DNA of 64,000 bases from Myxococcales bacterium (GTDB taxonomy: Bacteria > Myxococcota_A > Bradymonadia > UBA7976 > UBA1532): positions 186,001-250,000 of the forward strand of contig JACKDL010000003.1 of NCBI GenBank assembly GCA_020633555.1. Reading direction: 5' to 3'. Below, in pieces: positions 39,457 through 48,130 of this stretch. The position numbers and the translations under genes were made by a program. The notes under the pieces are model-generated. The model had not been told where the DNA came from, made no database searches, and saw only the letters and a program-made list of their open reading frames with translations. Each line of letters opens with the position of its first letter. Position 1 is the first letter of the stretch.

Positions 39457-41862
39457 ATGCGCGAGCCCGCGCTGCCCGTCCCCCCGCGCTCCTTTGACGA
39501 GCCCGCCGCCCGGCCCGCCCGCCGCCGCCCCGTGGCGGTGGTGCCGGTGCACGTCTTCGTCGACGAGGTGCAGGTGGATCTGGCGGCCGGCCGGGTGCGG
39601 GGGGTGGTGCACCACACGGTGCGCGCGCGGGTGGATGGGGTGGATCGGCTGCCCTTCGACGCCGCCGATCTGCGGGTGACGCAGGCGCGTCTGGGCGATG
39701 ACGCCCTGGCGGTGACCGTGCACGCCCAGGGGGTCGTGGTGGCCCTGCCCGAGCCCCTGGAGGCGGGCGAGGCGGTGACGGTGAGCCTGCGGTTCGAGGC
39801 GCAGCCCACCGCCGGCCTGTACTTCGTGGGGGGTGAGCGGCCCCAGGCCTGGACCCAGGGCGCCATGGAGGACCACCACCACTGGTTCCCGTGCTTCGAC
39901 GCCCCCGAGCACCTGGTGACCACCGAGGTGCGCGCCACGGTGCCCGAGGGCTGGGCGGCCTTGAGCAACGGCGCCCTGCTGGAGCGCCGCGCCGTCGAGG
40001 GCGGCGTGCGCTGGCACTGGCGGCACGACACGCCCCACGCCCTGTATCTGCTGACGCTGGTGGTGGATCGGCTGGTGGAGGTGAGCGATCGCCACGGCGA
40101 CGTGACCCTGCACCACTGGGTGCCCGCGGGCCGCGAGGCCGACGCCCGGGCCATGTTCAAGCGCATGGGCTCCATGCTGGACTTCTTCGCCGAGGCCACC
40201 GGCAGGCCCTACCCCTATCCCCGCTATGGCCATGTCTTCCTTCAGGAATTCATGTGGGGGGGCATGGAGAACACCACCCTCACCAGCCTGACGGACCGGG
40301 TGCTGGTGCCGCCCGAGGTGCTCGACGAGGTGCAGGTGGAGCGGCTGGTGGCCCACGAGCTGGCCCACCAGTGGTTTGGCGATCTGATCGCGCCCAGGGG
40401 CTGGCCCGAGCTGTGGCTGAACGAGAGCTTCGCCACCTACTTCGAGATCCTGTGCATGGGCGCGTTGGACGGGAAGGACGACTTCGCCCGCCGGCTGGTG
40501 GCCCAGCGCGACGCCTACCTGAGCGAGGCCGGCGGCCGCTACGCCCGGCCGGTGGTGACCGACACCTACGCCCACCCGTATGTGCTGTTCGACCGGCACG
40601 CCTACGAGAAGGGCTGCCTGTTGCTGCACACCCTGCGCCACCAGATCGGGGGCGACGCCTTCTGGCGGGGTATCCGGCGGTACGTGAAGCGGGCGGCGGG
40701 CACGGCGGCCACCAGCGCCGATCTGCAGCGGGCCTTCGAGGACGCCGCGGGCGAGGATCTGACCGACTTCTTCCAGGTGCTGGTGGGCACGGCGGCCCAC
40801 CCCAAGGTGCAGGCGCGCTGGGCCTTCGACCCCAAGGTGGGCCTGGAGATCACCCTGACGCGCACCGACGACACCGCGCAGACCCTGTACGTGGACGTGG
40901 CCTGGCGCGCCGCCGATCGCACCCGCCGCCAGCGGGTGCGCCTGGCCCCGGGCGAGCGCACGCTGGTGCTGCCCCTGGACGCGCCGCCCCTGTGGGTGGC
41001 GGTGGATCCCGATCAGGCCTGCCTGCTCGAGGTGGACGAGGCCGTCGAGCCCGACGCCGCCCTGCGCGCCCGCCTGGTCCCCAGCGAGTCGCCGCGGCTG
41101 CTGCGCATGCGCACCTGCCGGGTGCTGGCGGGCCGGGGCAGCGCCGCCAACACCCGGGCGCTCATCGAGGCCCTGCGGGGCGATCCGTCGCACACCGTGC
41201 GCGGCGAAGCGGCGAGCGCCCTGGGCGCCCACCGCACCGAGCTCGCCCGCGAGGCCCTGGCGGCGGCGGTGGCCGATCGGGACGGGCAGCCCTGGCGGGT
41301 GCGCGCGGCCGCCGCGCGGGGCCTGGGCCTGGGCGCCGAGCCCGGCTGGCTGCCGCGCATCGAGGCCCTGCTCGCCGCCGAGCCCCGCTTCACCGTGCGC
41401 AACGCCCTGACCGGCGCCGCCGGCCACTTCCGCGACGACGAGGCCGCCCGGGCGCTCATCGTGGCGCGGCTGGACGCCATCGCCGGCCCGGTGGCCGATC
41501 GGGAGCGGGGCGCCGCCCTGAGCGCGCTGGCCCGCCTGGAGCGCAAGGACACGCTGGCGGTGTTCGAGCGCTTCAGCGGCGCCGAGCACGCCCCCAACGT
41601 GCGCAGCGTGGCCCTGGCCGGCCTGGGCCGCCTGGCCCGCGCCGAGGGCGTGCTCGACAAGGCCGAGGCCCGCCGGGTGCGCGAGCAGCTTGAGCGCTTC
41701 CTGGGCGATCCGGTGTTCCAGGTGCGGGTGTCGGCCACCTCGCAGCTCGGGCAGCTCGGCGACACGGCGTCCCGGGCCGCCCTGGAGCGCGCCCACGGCG
41801 CCGAGGCGCTGGCCTTCGTGCGGCGCCTGCACCGCGAGGCCCTGGGCAAGCTGGGCGCCTGA
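39457..41862 (+). CDS. M1-family aminopeptidase with HEAT-like C-terminal repeats
   Basis: An 801-residue zinc aminopeptidase. The exopeptidase motif GGMEN (268-272), zinc ligands HELAH (300-304) and the distal Glu in LNESFATYFE are all present, and the FDAPEH segment of the M1 fold precedes them. It removes N-terminal residues from peptides. Residues about 540-800 are HEAT-like repeats (RALIEALRGDPSHTVRGEAA, ALAAAVADRDGQPWRVRAAA), replacing the ERAP-type C-terminal domain. No signal peptide, so probably cytoplasmic. ATG 39457 has CCGGAGG upstream. Confidence 0.9.
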   Translation: MREPALPVPPRSFDEPAARPARRRPVAVVPVHVFVDEVQVDLAAGRVRGVVHHTVRARVDGVDRLPFDAADLRVTQARLGDDALAVTVHAQGVVVALPEPLEAGEAVTVSLRFEAQPTAGLYFVGGERPQAWTQGAMEDHHHWFPCFDAPEHLVTTEVRATVPEGWAALSNGALLERRAVEGGVRWHWRHDTPHALYLLTLVVDRLVEVSDRHGDVTLHHWVPAGREADARAMFKRMGSMLDFFAEATGRPYPYPRYGHVFLQEFMWGGMENTTLTSLTDRVLVPPEVLDEVQVERLVAHELAHQWFGDLIAPRGWPELWLNESFATYFEILCMGALDGKDDFARRLVAQRDAYLSEAGGRYARPVVTDTYAHPYVLFDRHAYEKGCLLLHTLRHQIGGDAFWRGIRRYVKRAAGTAATSADLQRAFEDAAGEDLTDFFQVLVGTAAHPKVQARWAFDPKVGLEITLTRTDDTAQTLYVDVAWRAADRTRRQRVRLAPGERTLVLPLDAPPLWVAVDPDQACLLEVDEAVEPDAALRARLVPSESPRLLRMRTCRVLAGRGSAANTRALIEALRGDPSHTVRGEAASALGAHRTELAREALAAAVADRDGQPWRVRAAAARGLGLGAEPGWLPRIEALLAAEPRFTVRNALTGAAGHFRDDEAARALIVARLDAIAGPVADRERGAALSALARLERKDTLAVFERFSGAEHAPNVRSVALAGLGRLARAEGVLDKAEARRVREQLERFLGDPVFQVRVSATSQLGQLGDTASRAALERAHGAEALAFVRRLHREALGKLGA

Positions 41863-41886
41863 GCCGGACAGCGCTCGAACAGCCGG

Positions 41887-42732
41887 CTACCGGCAGGCCC
41901 CCGGGCGGATGTCGGTGGCGGTCTCGGGCACCCGCCACAGGCTCTCGGTGGGATCCAGGTGGTACGGATCCACCACCCGGCCGGCCGGGTCCTGCACCTC
42001 CAGGTGCAGGTGGGGCATGGTGCTGTAGCCGCTGGAGCCGATGAGGCCCAGCACGTCGCCGCAGCCCACCCGCTGGCCCTCGCGCACGACGATGGAGCCG
42101 CGCATCAGGTGCAGGTAGTGGGTGCGCCAGCCGTTGGCGTGCTCGACGTAGACCTTGTTGGCCACCATGGGGTGGCCGTCGCAGTCCACGTCCAGGCTCT
42201 CGATGCTGCCGCGGCAGCGGTCGTAGTGGCCGTCCTCGACGCGCACCACCAAGCCGGGGGCCGCGGCGGCCACGCGGGCGCTGCCCGCGTCCATGGCGCG
42301 GAAGCCGCCGTTCAGGATGAAGTCGCTGCCGTCGTGGCCCCCGTAGCAGGCGGGGAAGGGGTCGCCGTCGTAGGCCTCGCAGGCGGTGCGGCCGTTGTCG
42401 CGGCCGTCGTGATCCACCCCGAACATCAGGCGCGACGAGATGGCGTCGCGGTCGTCGGGGTGCACGGGGAAGGCCAGCCAGCCGGGGCCCTCGGGCAGGG
42501 GCTCGGCGTCCGGCTCGGGCGGCTGCGCGTCGCCCACGGCGGCGTCGGGGGTCGCGGCGTCCGGGCCCCCGGCGTCCAGCGGCCCGGCGTCCAGCGGCCC
42601 GCCGTCCAGCGGCCCGCCGTCCACGGCGCCGTCGAGGGGATCGGGATCGCCGCCGGCCCCGCTGGGGGCGCAGGCGGTGAGGCCGGTGAGGGCCAGGGCC
42701 AGCGCGAGGCGGCCAGGGGGGCGGGTGTGCAT
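41887..42732 (-). CDS. M23-family (LytM-like) lipoprotein
   Basis: A 281-residue lipoprotein: lipobox LTAC (Cys about 21), then a Gly/Pro/Asp/Ala tether (LDGGPLDAGPLDAGGPDAA), then an M23 fold with HDGSDFILNGG (zinc ligands His and Asp), AAAPGLVVRVEDG, RTHYLHLMRGSI and MPHLHLEVQDPAG (HxH). The zinc ligands appear complete, so it may be an active peptidoglycan endopeptidase rather than a regulator. Extra cysteines suggest disulfides. ATG 42732. Confidence 0.85.
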   Translation of the reverse strand: MHTRPPGRLALALALTGLTACAPSGAGGDPDPLDGAVDGGPLDGGPLDAGPLDAGGPDAATPDAAVGDAQPPEPDAEPLPEGPGWLAFPVHPDDRDAISSRLMFGVDHDGRDNGRTACEAYDGDPFPACYGGHDGSDFILNGGFRAMDAGSARVAAAAPGLVVRVEDGHYDRCRGSIESLDVDCDGHPMVANKVYVEHANGWRTHYLHLMRGSIVVREGQRVGCGDVLGLIGSSGYSTMPHLHLEVQDPAGRVVDPYHLDPTESLWRVPETATDIRPGACR

Positions 42733-42802
42733 GGCCGCAGCGTGCCCCAGCGGGCGGGTCGGGATCGAGCCCGACTCAGGCGCCCTGCCGGGCCCGCGGC
42801 GG

Positions 42803-44668
42803 CTACTCCTTGGTGTAGGCCGCCCAATACGGGATGTGGTTGCCCGAGCGCAGGCTCTGGTAGGGCAGCCAGAAGGCGGGGGCGCTGGGGTCCTCGCCGG
42901 GCTCGGCGTTGGGATCGATGGCGGTGACCCAGATCTGCGGGCGCTCGCCGGGGCCCAGGCGGTCGCCGTAGGCCCGCAGGCTGCTGAAGGCCAGCCACAG
43001 GCGGCCGCGGCGGTCGGTGGGCGACCACTTGGGCCACGAGTTGCCGTTGAAGGCGCCGCCGTTGGCCCGGGTGAGGGGCACGGGGTTCCCGCCGTCCACG
43101 CGGATGATCTCCAGATCCACGTTCGCGTTGCCCATGCCCTGCCCGCCGCCCTCGCCCACCGAGTTGTAGGCCACGAAGGTGCCCTCGGGGCTGAAGGCGG
43201 GGCGGTCCAGCCAGCGCTGGTCGTTGGGGCGCAGCGTCAGGGGGCGTGGGTCCATCCAGGTGCCGTCCACGCTCTCCCACAGGTAGAGGCTGCCGCCGGT
43301 GACGCCGGCGTCGGGCAGGGGGTTGCTGAGCCCGCCGGGGCCCACCACGCCCACGATCTTGTCGGTCTGCCACGACCAGTCGGGCTGGCCGGCCACCGTG
43401 TTGTCCAGGTTGGGCAGCCGGTCGAGCTCGGCGCCCGTGTCGGAGTTGCGGATGATGAGCTGCCCGGCGCCGCCGGCCACCAGGCGCACGTTGTCGGGGG
43501 CGAAGGCCGGGAAGTAGTTGGCCACGCCCGCGGGGTCGTACAGCAGGTTGGTAGGCTCGTCGATGAGGCTGGTGGCCAGGTCGCCGAAGGGCGGGAAGGT
43601 GGTGCGGGTGAAGGCGATGCGGGTGCCGTCGCGGCTCAGCGCGTGGCAGGCCGGGCAGTTGATGGTGGGGGCGGTGATGGGGTTCAGCAGGGGCTCGGGA
43701 GCGGTCTCGCCCGCGGCCAGGCGCATGATCCCCGAGTCGCTGGTGGACCAGTAGTACACGGCGCCCACGATGCGGCTGCGATCCACCTCGACGGGCAGCG
43801 GGGCGCTGCTGCAGGCCTGCGCGCCCTGGCCGCCGAAGCCGGTGAGGGTGATCTGCATGGTCTGCCCGCTGGCGCGGCCCATCACCCGGGCCCAGGCCTC
43901 GCCCTCGGGGGTCAGCCGGGGCTGGTCGGTGAACCAGCGCACGACGGTGCCGCCCACGTCGATGCTCACCCGGAAGGTGTCGTGGCCGCGGGCGCGCCAC
44001 TGCAGCTCCAGGCCGATGAGGTTGGCGGGGATCACCGTGGCGGCCTCGGGGTAGACCCACTCCGGCGCGCAGCCCGCGCCACCGTCGGCGGCGCCCTCCA
44101 GCCCGGCGATCTCCTCGGGGGTCACGTCGCCCAGCACCACGTCCTCGGTGACCACCACCTCCACGCGGGCGGTGGTGGAGATGCCGCGGTACTCGGCGAG
44201 CACGGTGCCCACGCCCACCTCGCCGGTGCTCACGAAGCGCCCGCCCTCGACGGTGCCCAGCTCCTCGGGGGCCGCCACCCAGTTCACCTGGTCGTTCGGC
44301 ACGGGCTGGCCGCTCTCGAACAGGGTGAACTGCACCTGCGCGGGGGGATCGGTGACGGGCAGCACGGCAGACTCGGGCTCCAGCCGCAGCGCGCCGGGCT
44401 GGCCGCCCGCACCGCCCGCACCGCCCGCACCGCCCTGGCCGCCTTCGCCGCCCGCCGCGCCCTGGCCCCCCTCACCGCCGGCGCCGCCCTCACCGCCTTG
44501 GCCGCCTTCGCCGCCCTGGCCGCCCTGGCCGCCCGCGCCCTGATCCACGATCAGGCCCACGTCCACGCCCACGTCCGCGGGGCCAGGCGCCTCGCTCGCG
44601 CCGCCGTCATCGCAGCCCATCACCCACAGCGCGGCGCACAGGGCGCCGAGCATCCATCCGTTCCGCAT
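42803..44668 (-). CDS. beta-propeller lipoprotein with Gly-rich tether and CxxCH
   Basis: A 621-residue surface lipoprotein: lipobox VMGC, a Gly-rich run of about 55 residues (GGEGGQGGEGGAGG type), an Ig-like segment (about 85-200), and a TolB/WD-type beta-propeller (GTRIAFTRTTFPPFGDLA, RLVAGGAGQLIIRNSDTG, WLDRPAFSPEGTFVAYNS, WPKWSPTDRRGRLWLAFSS). A single NCPACHALS motif could bind c-type haem or metal. ATG 44668 is preferred over 44692 because GGGGGTGA precedes it and the signal peptide starts there (MRNGWMLGALCAALWVMGC). Function unknown. Confidence 0.75.
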   Translation of the reverse strand: MRNGWMLGALCAALWVMGCDDGGASEAPGPADVGVDVGLIVDQGAGGQGGQGGEGGQGGEGGAGGEGGQGAAGGEGGQGGAGGAGGAGGQPGALRLEPESAVLPVTDPPAQVQFTLFESGQPVPNDQVNWVAAPEELGTVEGGRFVSTGEVGVGTVLAEYRGISTTARVEVVVTEDVVLGDVTPEEIAGLEGAADGGAGCAPEWVYPEAATVIPANLIGLELQWRARGHDTFRVSIDVGGTVVRWFTDQPRLTPEGEAWARVMGRASGQTMQITLTGFGGQGAQACSSAPLPVEVDRSRIVGAVYYWSTSDSGIMRLAAGETAPEPLLNPITAPTINCPACHALSRDGTRIAFTRTTFPPFGDLATSLIDEPTNLLYDPAGVANYFPAFAPDNVRLVAGGAGQLIIRNSDTGAELDRLPNLDNTVAGQPDWSWQTDKIVGVVGPGGLSNPLPDAGVTGGSLYLWESVDGTWMDPRPLTLRPNDQRWLDRPAFSPEGTFVAYNSVGEGGGQGMGNANVDLEIIRVDGGNPVPLTRANGGAFNGNSWPKWSPTDRRGRLWLAFSSLRAYGDRLGPGERPQIWVTAIDPNAEPGEDPSAPAFWLPYQSLRSGNHIPYWAAYTKE

Positions 44669-44772
44669 GTTCACCCCCGGGGAAGGGCGCATGCTGTCAC
44701 GGCAGGGCGAGCCGGCTCAACGGCGGTGACAGGCCGGCCCCGCTGGCCCACCATGCGGGCCGGAGGGAAGCC

Positions 44773-46566
44773 ATGCCTGCCATCGACTCGATCCCGGGGC
44801 GCCTGCTCGCGCGCGCCCAGGCCACGCCCGACGCCCCGGCCATCTGGCACCAGCCCCCCGACTCGGGCTGGCAGGCCATCTCGTGGGGCCAGTACGCCGC
44901 CCAGGCCCGCGCGTTTGCCGGCGCCCTGCTGGCCATGGGCTACGGGAAGGGCTGGGGCGTGGCCATCCTCAGCGACAACTGCGCCGAGTGGATCGTGGCC
45001 GACATGGGCGCCATGTTCGCCGGCGCCGTGCCCGCGGGGGTGTACCCGACGCTCACGGGCGAGCAGGCGGCCTACATCATCGAGCACTGCGACGCGCGGG
45101 TGGTGGTGGTGCAGGACCCCGCCCAGTGGGCCAAGGTGCATGCCCTGCGCGACGGGCTGCCCCTGCTGGAGCGCATCGTCATCATCCAGGGGGCCGAGCA
45201 GGTGAGCGACCCCGGGGCGGTGGGCTTCCAGGCCTTCCTGGCCGAGGGCGCCGCGCACGCCGACGCCGTGCAGGCCCGGCTCGACGGGCTGACGGACGAG
45301 GATCTGGCCACGCTGATCTACACCAGCGGCACCACCGGCCTGCCCAAGGGGGTCATGCTCAACCACCGCAACCTGGCCTTCACCTCGAAGGCGGCCATGG
45401 ATGTCATCGGCGGGGTGGGGCCCGACGACTGCATGATCAGCTACCTGCCCCTCTCGCACATCGCCGAGCAGATGTTCTCGCTGCACCTGCACGTCACCGG
45501 CGGCTACCCGCTGTGGATGTGCGACCGGCTCGAGAAGCTGAAGGAGACCCTGCTGACGGCGCGGCCCACCTTCTTCCTGGGCGTGCCGCGGGTGTGGGAG
45601 AAGTTCAAGGCGGCGCTCGAGGCCAAGCTGGGCGAGCTCACCGGGGCCAAGGGCGCCATCGCCCGCTGGGCGCTGAAGGTGGGCCACGCCGCCGTGCCCG
45701 AGTTGGTGGCCCACGGCGCGCCGAAGGGCCTGCTGGGCGTGCAGTATCGCCTGGCCGACAAGCTCTTCTACAGCAAGCTGAAGGCCCAGCTCGGCCTGGA
45801 CCGCCTGAACGTGGCCAGCAGCGGCGCCGCGCCCATCGGCCGGGACGTGGTGACCTTCTTCTGGGCCATCGGCGTGCCCATCCACGAGGTCTACGGCCAG
45901 TCCGAGGACTGCGGCCCCACCACCTTCAACCAGCCCTTCCCGGGCAAGCGGCGCCTGGGCACCGTGGGCCTGCCCGTGCCCGGGGTGCAGGTGCGCCTCG
46001 CCGAGGACGGTGAGATCCTGGTGAAGGGCGACAACGTCTTCGTGGGCTACCTGAAGAACCCCGAGGCCACCGCCGAGGCCCTGCAGGACGGCTGGCTGTG
46101 CTCGGGGGACGTGGGTGAGTTCGACGGCGACGGCTTCCTGAAGATCACCGACCGCAAGAAGGACCTGATCATCACCGCCGGCGGCAAGAACGTGGCCCCG
46201 CAGCACATCGAGAAGCTGCTCAAGGCCATCGAGGGCGTGGGGCAGGCGGTCGTCATCGGCGATCACCGCAAGTACCTGGCCGCGCTGCTGACGGTGGATC
46301 CCGAGGGCGGCCCGGCCCTGGCCGCCCGCCACGGCTGGCCCACCGAGCCGGGCGCCCTGGCGATGGATCCCCGCTTCAAGGCCCACGTCGAGGCCGGCGT
46401 GCAGGCGGCCAACGGGCAGCTCGCCCGCTACGAAACGATCAAGCGCTGGGCCCTGCTGGCGGACGACTTCACCGTCGAGGGCGGCGAGCTCACGCCCACC
46501 CAGAAGGTGAAGCGGCGGGTGATCAACGAGAAGTACGCCGCCGAGATCGAGGGCCTGTACACCTGA
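44773..46566 (+). CDS. long-chain fatty acid-CoA ligase (AMP-forming)
   Basis: A 597-residue ANL-superfamily enzyme of the FAA1/FadD15 type. The P-loop YTSGTTGLPKG is at about 183-193, followed by YLPLSHIAEQM, EVYGQSEDCG, the CSGDVGEFDGDGFLKITDRKKDLIITAGGKNV hinge/signature region (FACS) and the C-terminal Lys region (TPTQKVKRR). It activates fatty acids to acyl-CoA with ATP and Mg2+. ATG 44773 has GGAGGGA upstream. The adjacent 14-bp palindrome at 46567 may help termination. Confidence 0.9.
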   Translation: MPAIDSIPGRLLARAQATPDAPAIWHQPPDSGWQAISWGQYAAQARAFAGALLAMGYGKGWGVAILSDNCAEWIVADMGAMFAGAVPAGVYPTLTGEQAAYIIEHCDARVVVVQDPAQWAKVHALRDGLPLLERIVIIQGAEQVSDPGAVGFQAFLAEGAAHADAVQARLDGLTDEDLATLIYTSGTTGLPKGVMLNHRNLAFTSKAAMDVIGGVGPDDCMISYLPLSHIAEQMFSLHLHVTGGYPLWMCDRLEKLKETLLTARPTFFLGVPRVWEKFKAALEAKLGELTGAKGAIARWALKVGHAAVPELVAHGAPKGLLGVQYRLADKLFYSKLKAQLGLDRLNVASSGAAPIGRDVVTFFWAIGVPIHEVYGQSEDCGPTTFNQPFPGKRRLGTVGLPVPGVQVRLAEDGEILVKGDNVFVGYLKNPEATAEALQDGWLCSGDVGEFDGDGFLKITDRKKDLIITAGGKNVAPQHIEKLLKAIEGVGQAVVIGDHRKYLAALLTVDPEGGPALAARHGWPTEPGALAMDPRFKAHVEAGVQAANGQLARYETIKRWALLADDFTVEGGELTPTQKVKRRVINEKYAAEIEGLYT

Positions 46567-46580
46567 GCCGCCCGGGCGGC
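46567..46580 (+). terminator. perfect GC palindrome after the acyl-CoA ligase
   Basis: GCCGCCCGGGCGGC begins directly after the stop codon of the ligase gene. As RNA it could form a short GC stem, but there is no T run and the loop would be minimal, so a role in Rho-independent termination is doubtful. Confidence 0.25.
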
Positions 46581-46618
46581 GCTCGGCGGGGCGCGACCTG
46601 GCGCCCGCTGGCACATCG

Positions 46619-46647
46619 TTGTCCCGCCCGGCCCGGATCCGTATGGT
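46619..46647 (+). promoter_or_regulatory. queF: candidate sigma-70 promoter of queF
   Basis: TTGTCC (46619-46624) and TATGGT (46642-46647) are separated by 17 bp. Transcription would begin near 46654, giving a 20-nt leader that contains the GGAGG ribosome site of queF. No preQ1 riboswitch can fit in such a leader. Confidence 0.45.
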
Positions 46648-46673
46648 CCGCGGCCTCACCGCCTGGAGGCCCC

Positions 46674-47039
46674 ATGTCCACCCAGCCCAGCAAGACCCTC
46701 GACACCTTCCCCAACCCCCGGCCGGGGCGCGACTACGTCATCGCCTTCGACTGCCCGGAGTTCACCTGCCTGTGCCCCAAGACGGGCCAGCCGGACTTCG
46801 CCACCATCCGCATCAAGTACACGCCGCTCGACACCTGCGTGGAGCTGAAGAGCCTGAAGCTGTACCTGTGGAGCTACCGCGACGAGGGCGCCTTCCACGA
46901 GGCGGTCACCAACCAGATCCTGGACGACCTGGTGGCGGCCACGCAGCCGCTGCGCATGACCGTCGAGGGCGACTTCTGGGTGCGCGGTGGGATCACCACC
47001 GTGGTCACCGCCAGCTACCAGGCCCCCACGGCGGGCTGA
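46674..47039 (+). CDS. queF: NADPH-dependent 7-cyano-7-deazaguanine (preQ0) reductase
   Basis: The 121-residue short (type I) QueF, which reduces preQ0 to preQ1 in queuosine biosynthesis. The thioimide-forming nucleophile Cys34 is in FTCLCPKTGQPDFA, Asp41 is the proton donor, and the QueF motif ELKSLKLYLWSYRDEGAFHE follows. Catalytic Glu and the WVRGGI strand close the fold. ATG 46674 has TGGAGG upstream. No other queuosine genes are near. Confidence 0.95.
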   Translation: MSTQPSKTLDTFPNPRPGRDYVIAFDCPEFTCLCPKTGQPDFATIRIKYTPLDTCVELKSLKLYLWSYRDEGAFHEAVTNQILDDLVAATQPLRMTVEGDFWVRGGITTVVTASYQAPTAG

Positions 47040-47046
47040 CCCTCGA

Positions 47047-47075
47047 TTGACCGCGGCGCGGGCCCACCGTACCGT
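47047..47075 (+). promoter_or_regulatory. candidate promoter directly abutting the following start codon
   Basis: TTGACC (47047-47052) and TACCGT (47070-47075) have 17-bp spacing. Transcription would begin at about 47082, exactly the ATG of the next gene, which has no ribosome site. A leaderless mRNA is therefore possible. Confidence 0.35.
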
Positions 47076-47081
47076 CGGCCC

Positions 47082-47990
47082 ATGCGTCGCACCCTGCCCC
47101 TGCTGCTGGCCCTTGGCGGCCTGATCGCCCTGCTGGCCGTGGCCTGCGAGCCCGACCCCCTGTGCCTGGAAGACCGGCAGTGCCCCGAGCGCACCACCTG
47201 CTTCGCGGGCGAGTGCGTCACCCGCGAGGTCAGCGGCGATCCGCGGGCCCTGTACGCTCGGGAGTTCCGGCTGCGGCTGGAGGTGGACTGCGCCCCCTGC
47301 CACCACGACGGCTACGAAGGCGCGGGCGTGACCGCCGGCGACGGCCGCTGGCGCCTGCACCGGGGCACCTACCTGGACGGCGCCCGCGAGCAGGCGAGCT
47401 GGGACGACCTGCAGGACTTCGTGGGCGGCCAGAGCGCCGAGGCCACCCCGCTGGTGATCTTCGGCCGCGGGGCCGCCAACCACCCCGTCATCTGGAGCGC
47501 CGACGGCGGCCGCCCCGCCGAGCAGCGCGTGCTGGAGTGGCTGTGGCTGTTCGACGGCCGCGGCGTGCGCCCCGACATGGCCCCCGAGCCGGATATGGCG
47601 CCCCCCGTGGACCAGGGCCCCCGCCCCGACGGCGCGCCCCCGGTGCCCGATCAGGGCCCGCCCCCTGACATGGCTCCCGTGGGCCAGCCCCCCAACCCCC
47701 AGGTCTACGCCGCTGAGATCCACCCCCGCATCGAGGCGAGCTGCGGCGTGGGCTGCCACCTGGGCAACCCCATCCCCGGCGACGGCTTCTTCCGCATCGG
47801 CCCCGGCACCGTGCCCGCCGCGGTCACCGCCAGCTACGACGACATCCAGGAGTTCCTGGACCTGGCCAACCCCGCCAACAGCAAGGTGCTGACCGCCGCC
47901 ACCGCCACCAGCCCCCACCCCGGCGGCATGGTCTGGGCCGTAGGCGACGCCAACTACGAGGCCGTGCGCCGCTGGATCGCGGGGGAGTGA
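47082..47990 (+). CDS. lipoprotein with two haem-like CxxCH/CxxxCH motifs
   Basis: A 302-residue lipoprotein with a lipobox AVAC (about Cys22), a Cys-rich segment (CLEDRQCPERTTCFAGEC), and two related domains separated by a Pro/Asp/Met linker (PDMAPEPDMAPPVDQGPRPD). The first domain contains CAPCH, the second CGVGCH (C-x3-CH), both in the context REF-x-LRLEVDCAPCHHDGYEG / AAEIHPRIEASCGVGCHLGN that resembles planctomycete-type cytochrome c domains. The second motif has an extra residue, so haem attachment is uncertain. No ribosome site; see the abutting promoter. Confidence 0.7.
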   Translation: MRRTLPLLLALGGLIALLAVACEPDPLCLEDRQCPERTTCFAGECVTREVSGDPRALYAREFRLRLEVDCAPCHHDGYEGAGVTAGDGRWRLHRGTYLDGAREQASWDDLQDFVGGQSAEATPLVIFGRGAANHPVIWSADGGRPAEQRVLEWLWLFDGRGVRPDMAPEPDMAPPVDQGPRPDGAPPVPDQGPPPDMAPVGQPPNPQVYAAEIHPRIEASCGVGCHLGNPIPGDGFFRIGPGTVPAAVTASYDDIQEFLDLANPANSKVLTAATATSPHPGGMVWAVGDANYEAVRRWIAGE

Positions 47991-48010
47991 GCGACCGCCG
48001 CTGGGCGGCC

Positions 48011-48026
48011 TTGTTCCGGTGAACAA
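48011..48026 (+). promoter_or_regulatory. perfect inverted repeat, candidate operator
   Basis: TTGTTC-CGGT-GAACAA is a perfect 6+4+6 inverted repeat in the 140-bp gap before the accessory cassette. AT-rich symmetric sequence is rare in this DNA and the form fits a dimeric repressor (XRE/Cro-like) site. No regulator gene is obvious next to it. Confidence 0.45.
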
Positions 48027-48130
48027 TTCCGACCATTTCGACTGAAGAAGTGGCCAGGCCAGTCCCTGGCGCGGGTGACGGGCGGAGACCGGTGTGGACG
48101 CCCCCGTCACTCCCGCCAAGGAGGCCGCCT

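Noticed and set aside
39415..41832. An 805-codon minus-strand frame opposite the M1 aminopeptidase
   Set aside because: His/Gly/Gln-rich shadow; the plus strand carries GGMEN and HELAH motifs.
44695..44731. TGTCAC and GTGACA half-sites between the divergent beta-propeller and acyl-CoA ligase genes, considered as an operator
   Set aside because: The half-sites are 25 bp apart and only 6 bp long; this can easily occur by chance.
46567..46673. preQ1 riboswitch upstream of queF
   Set aside because: The predicted transcript leader is only about 20 nt and contains no preQ1 aptamer-like sequence; QueF makes preQ1 in any case.
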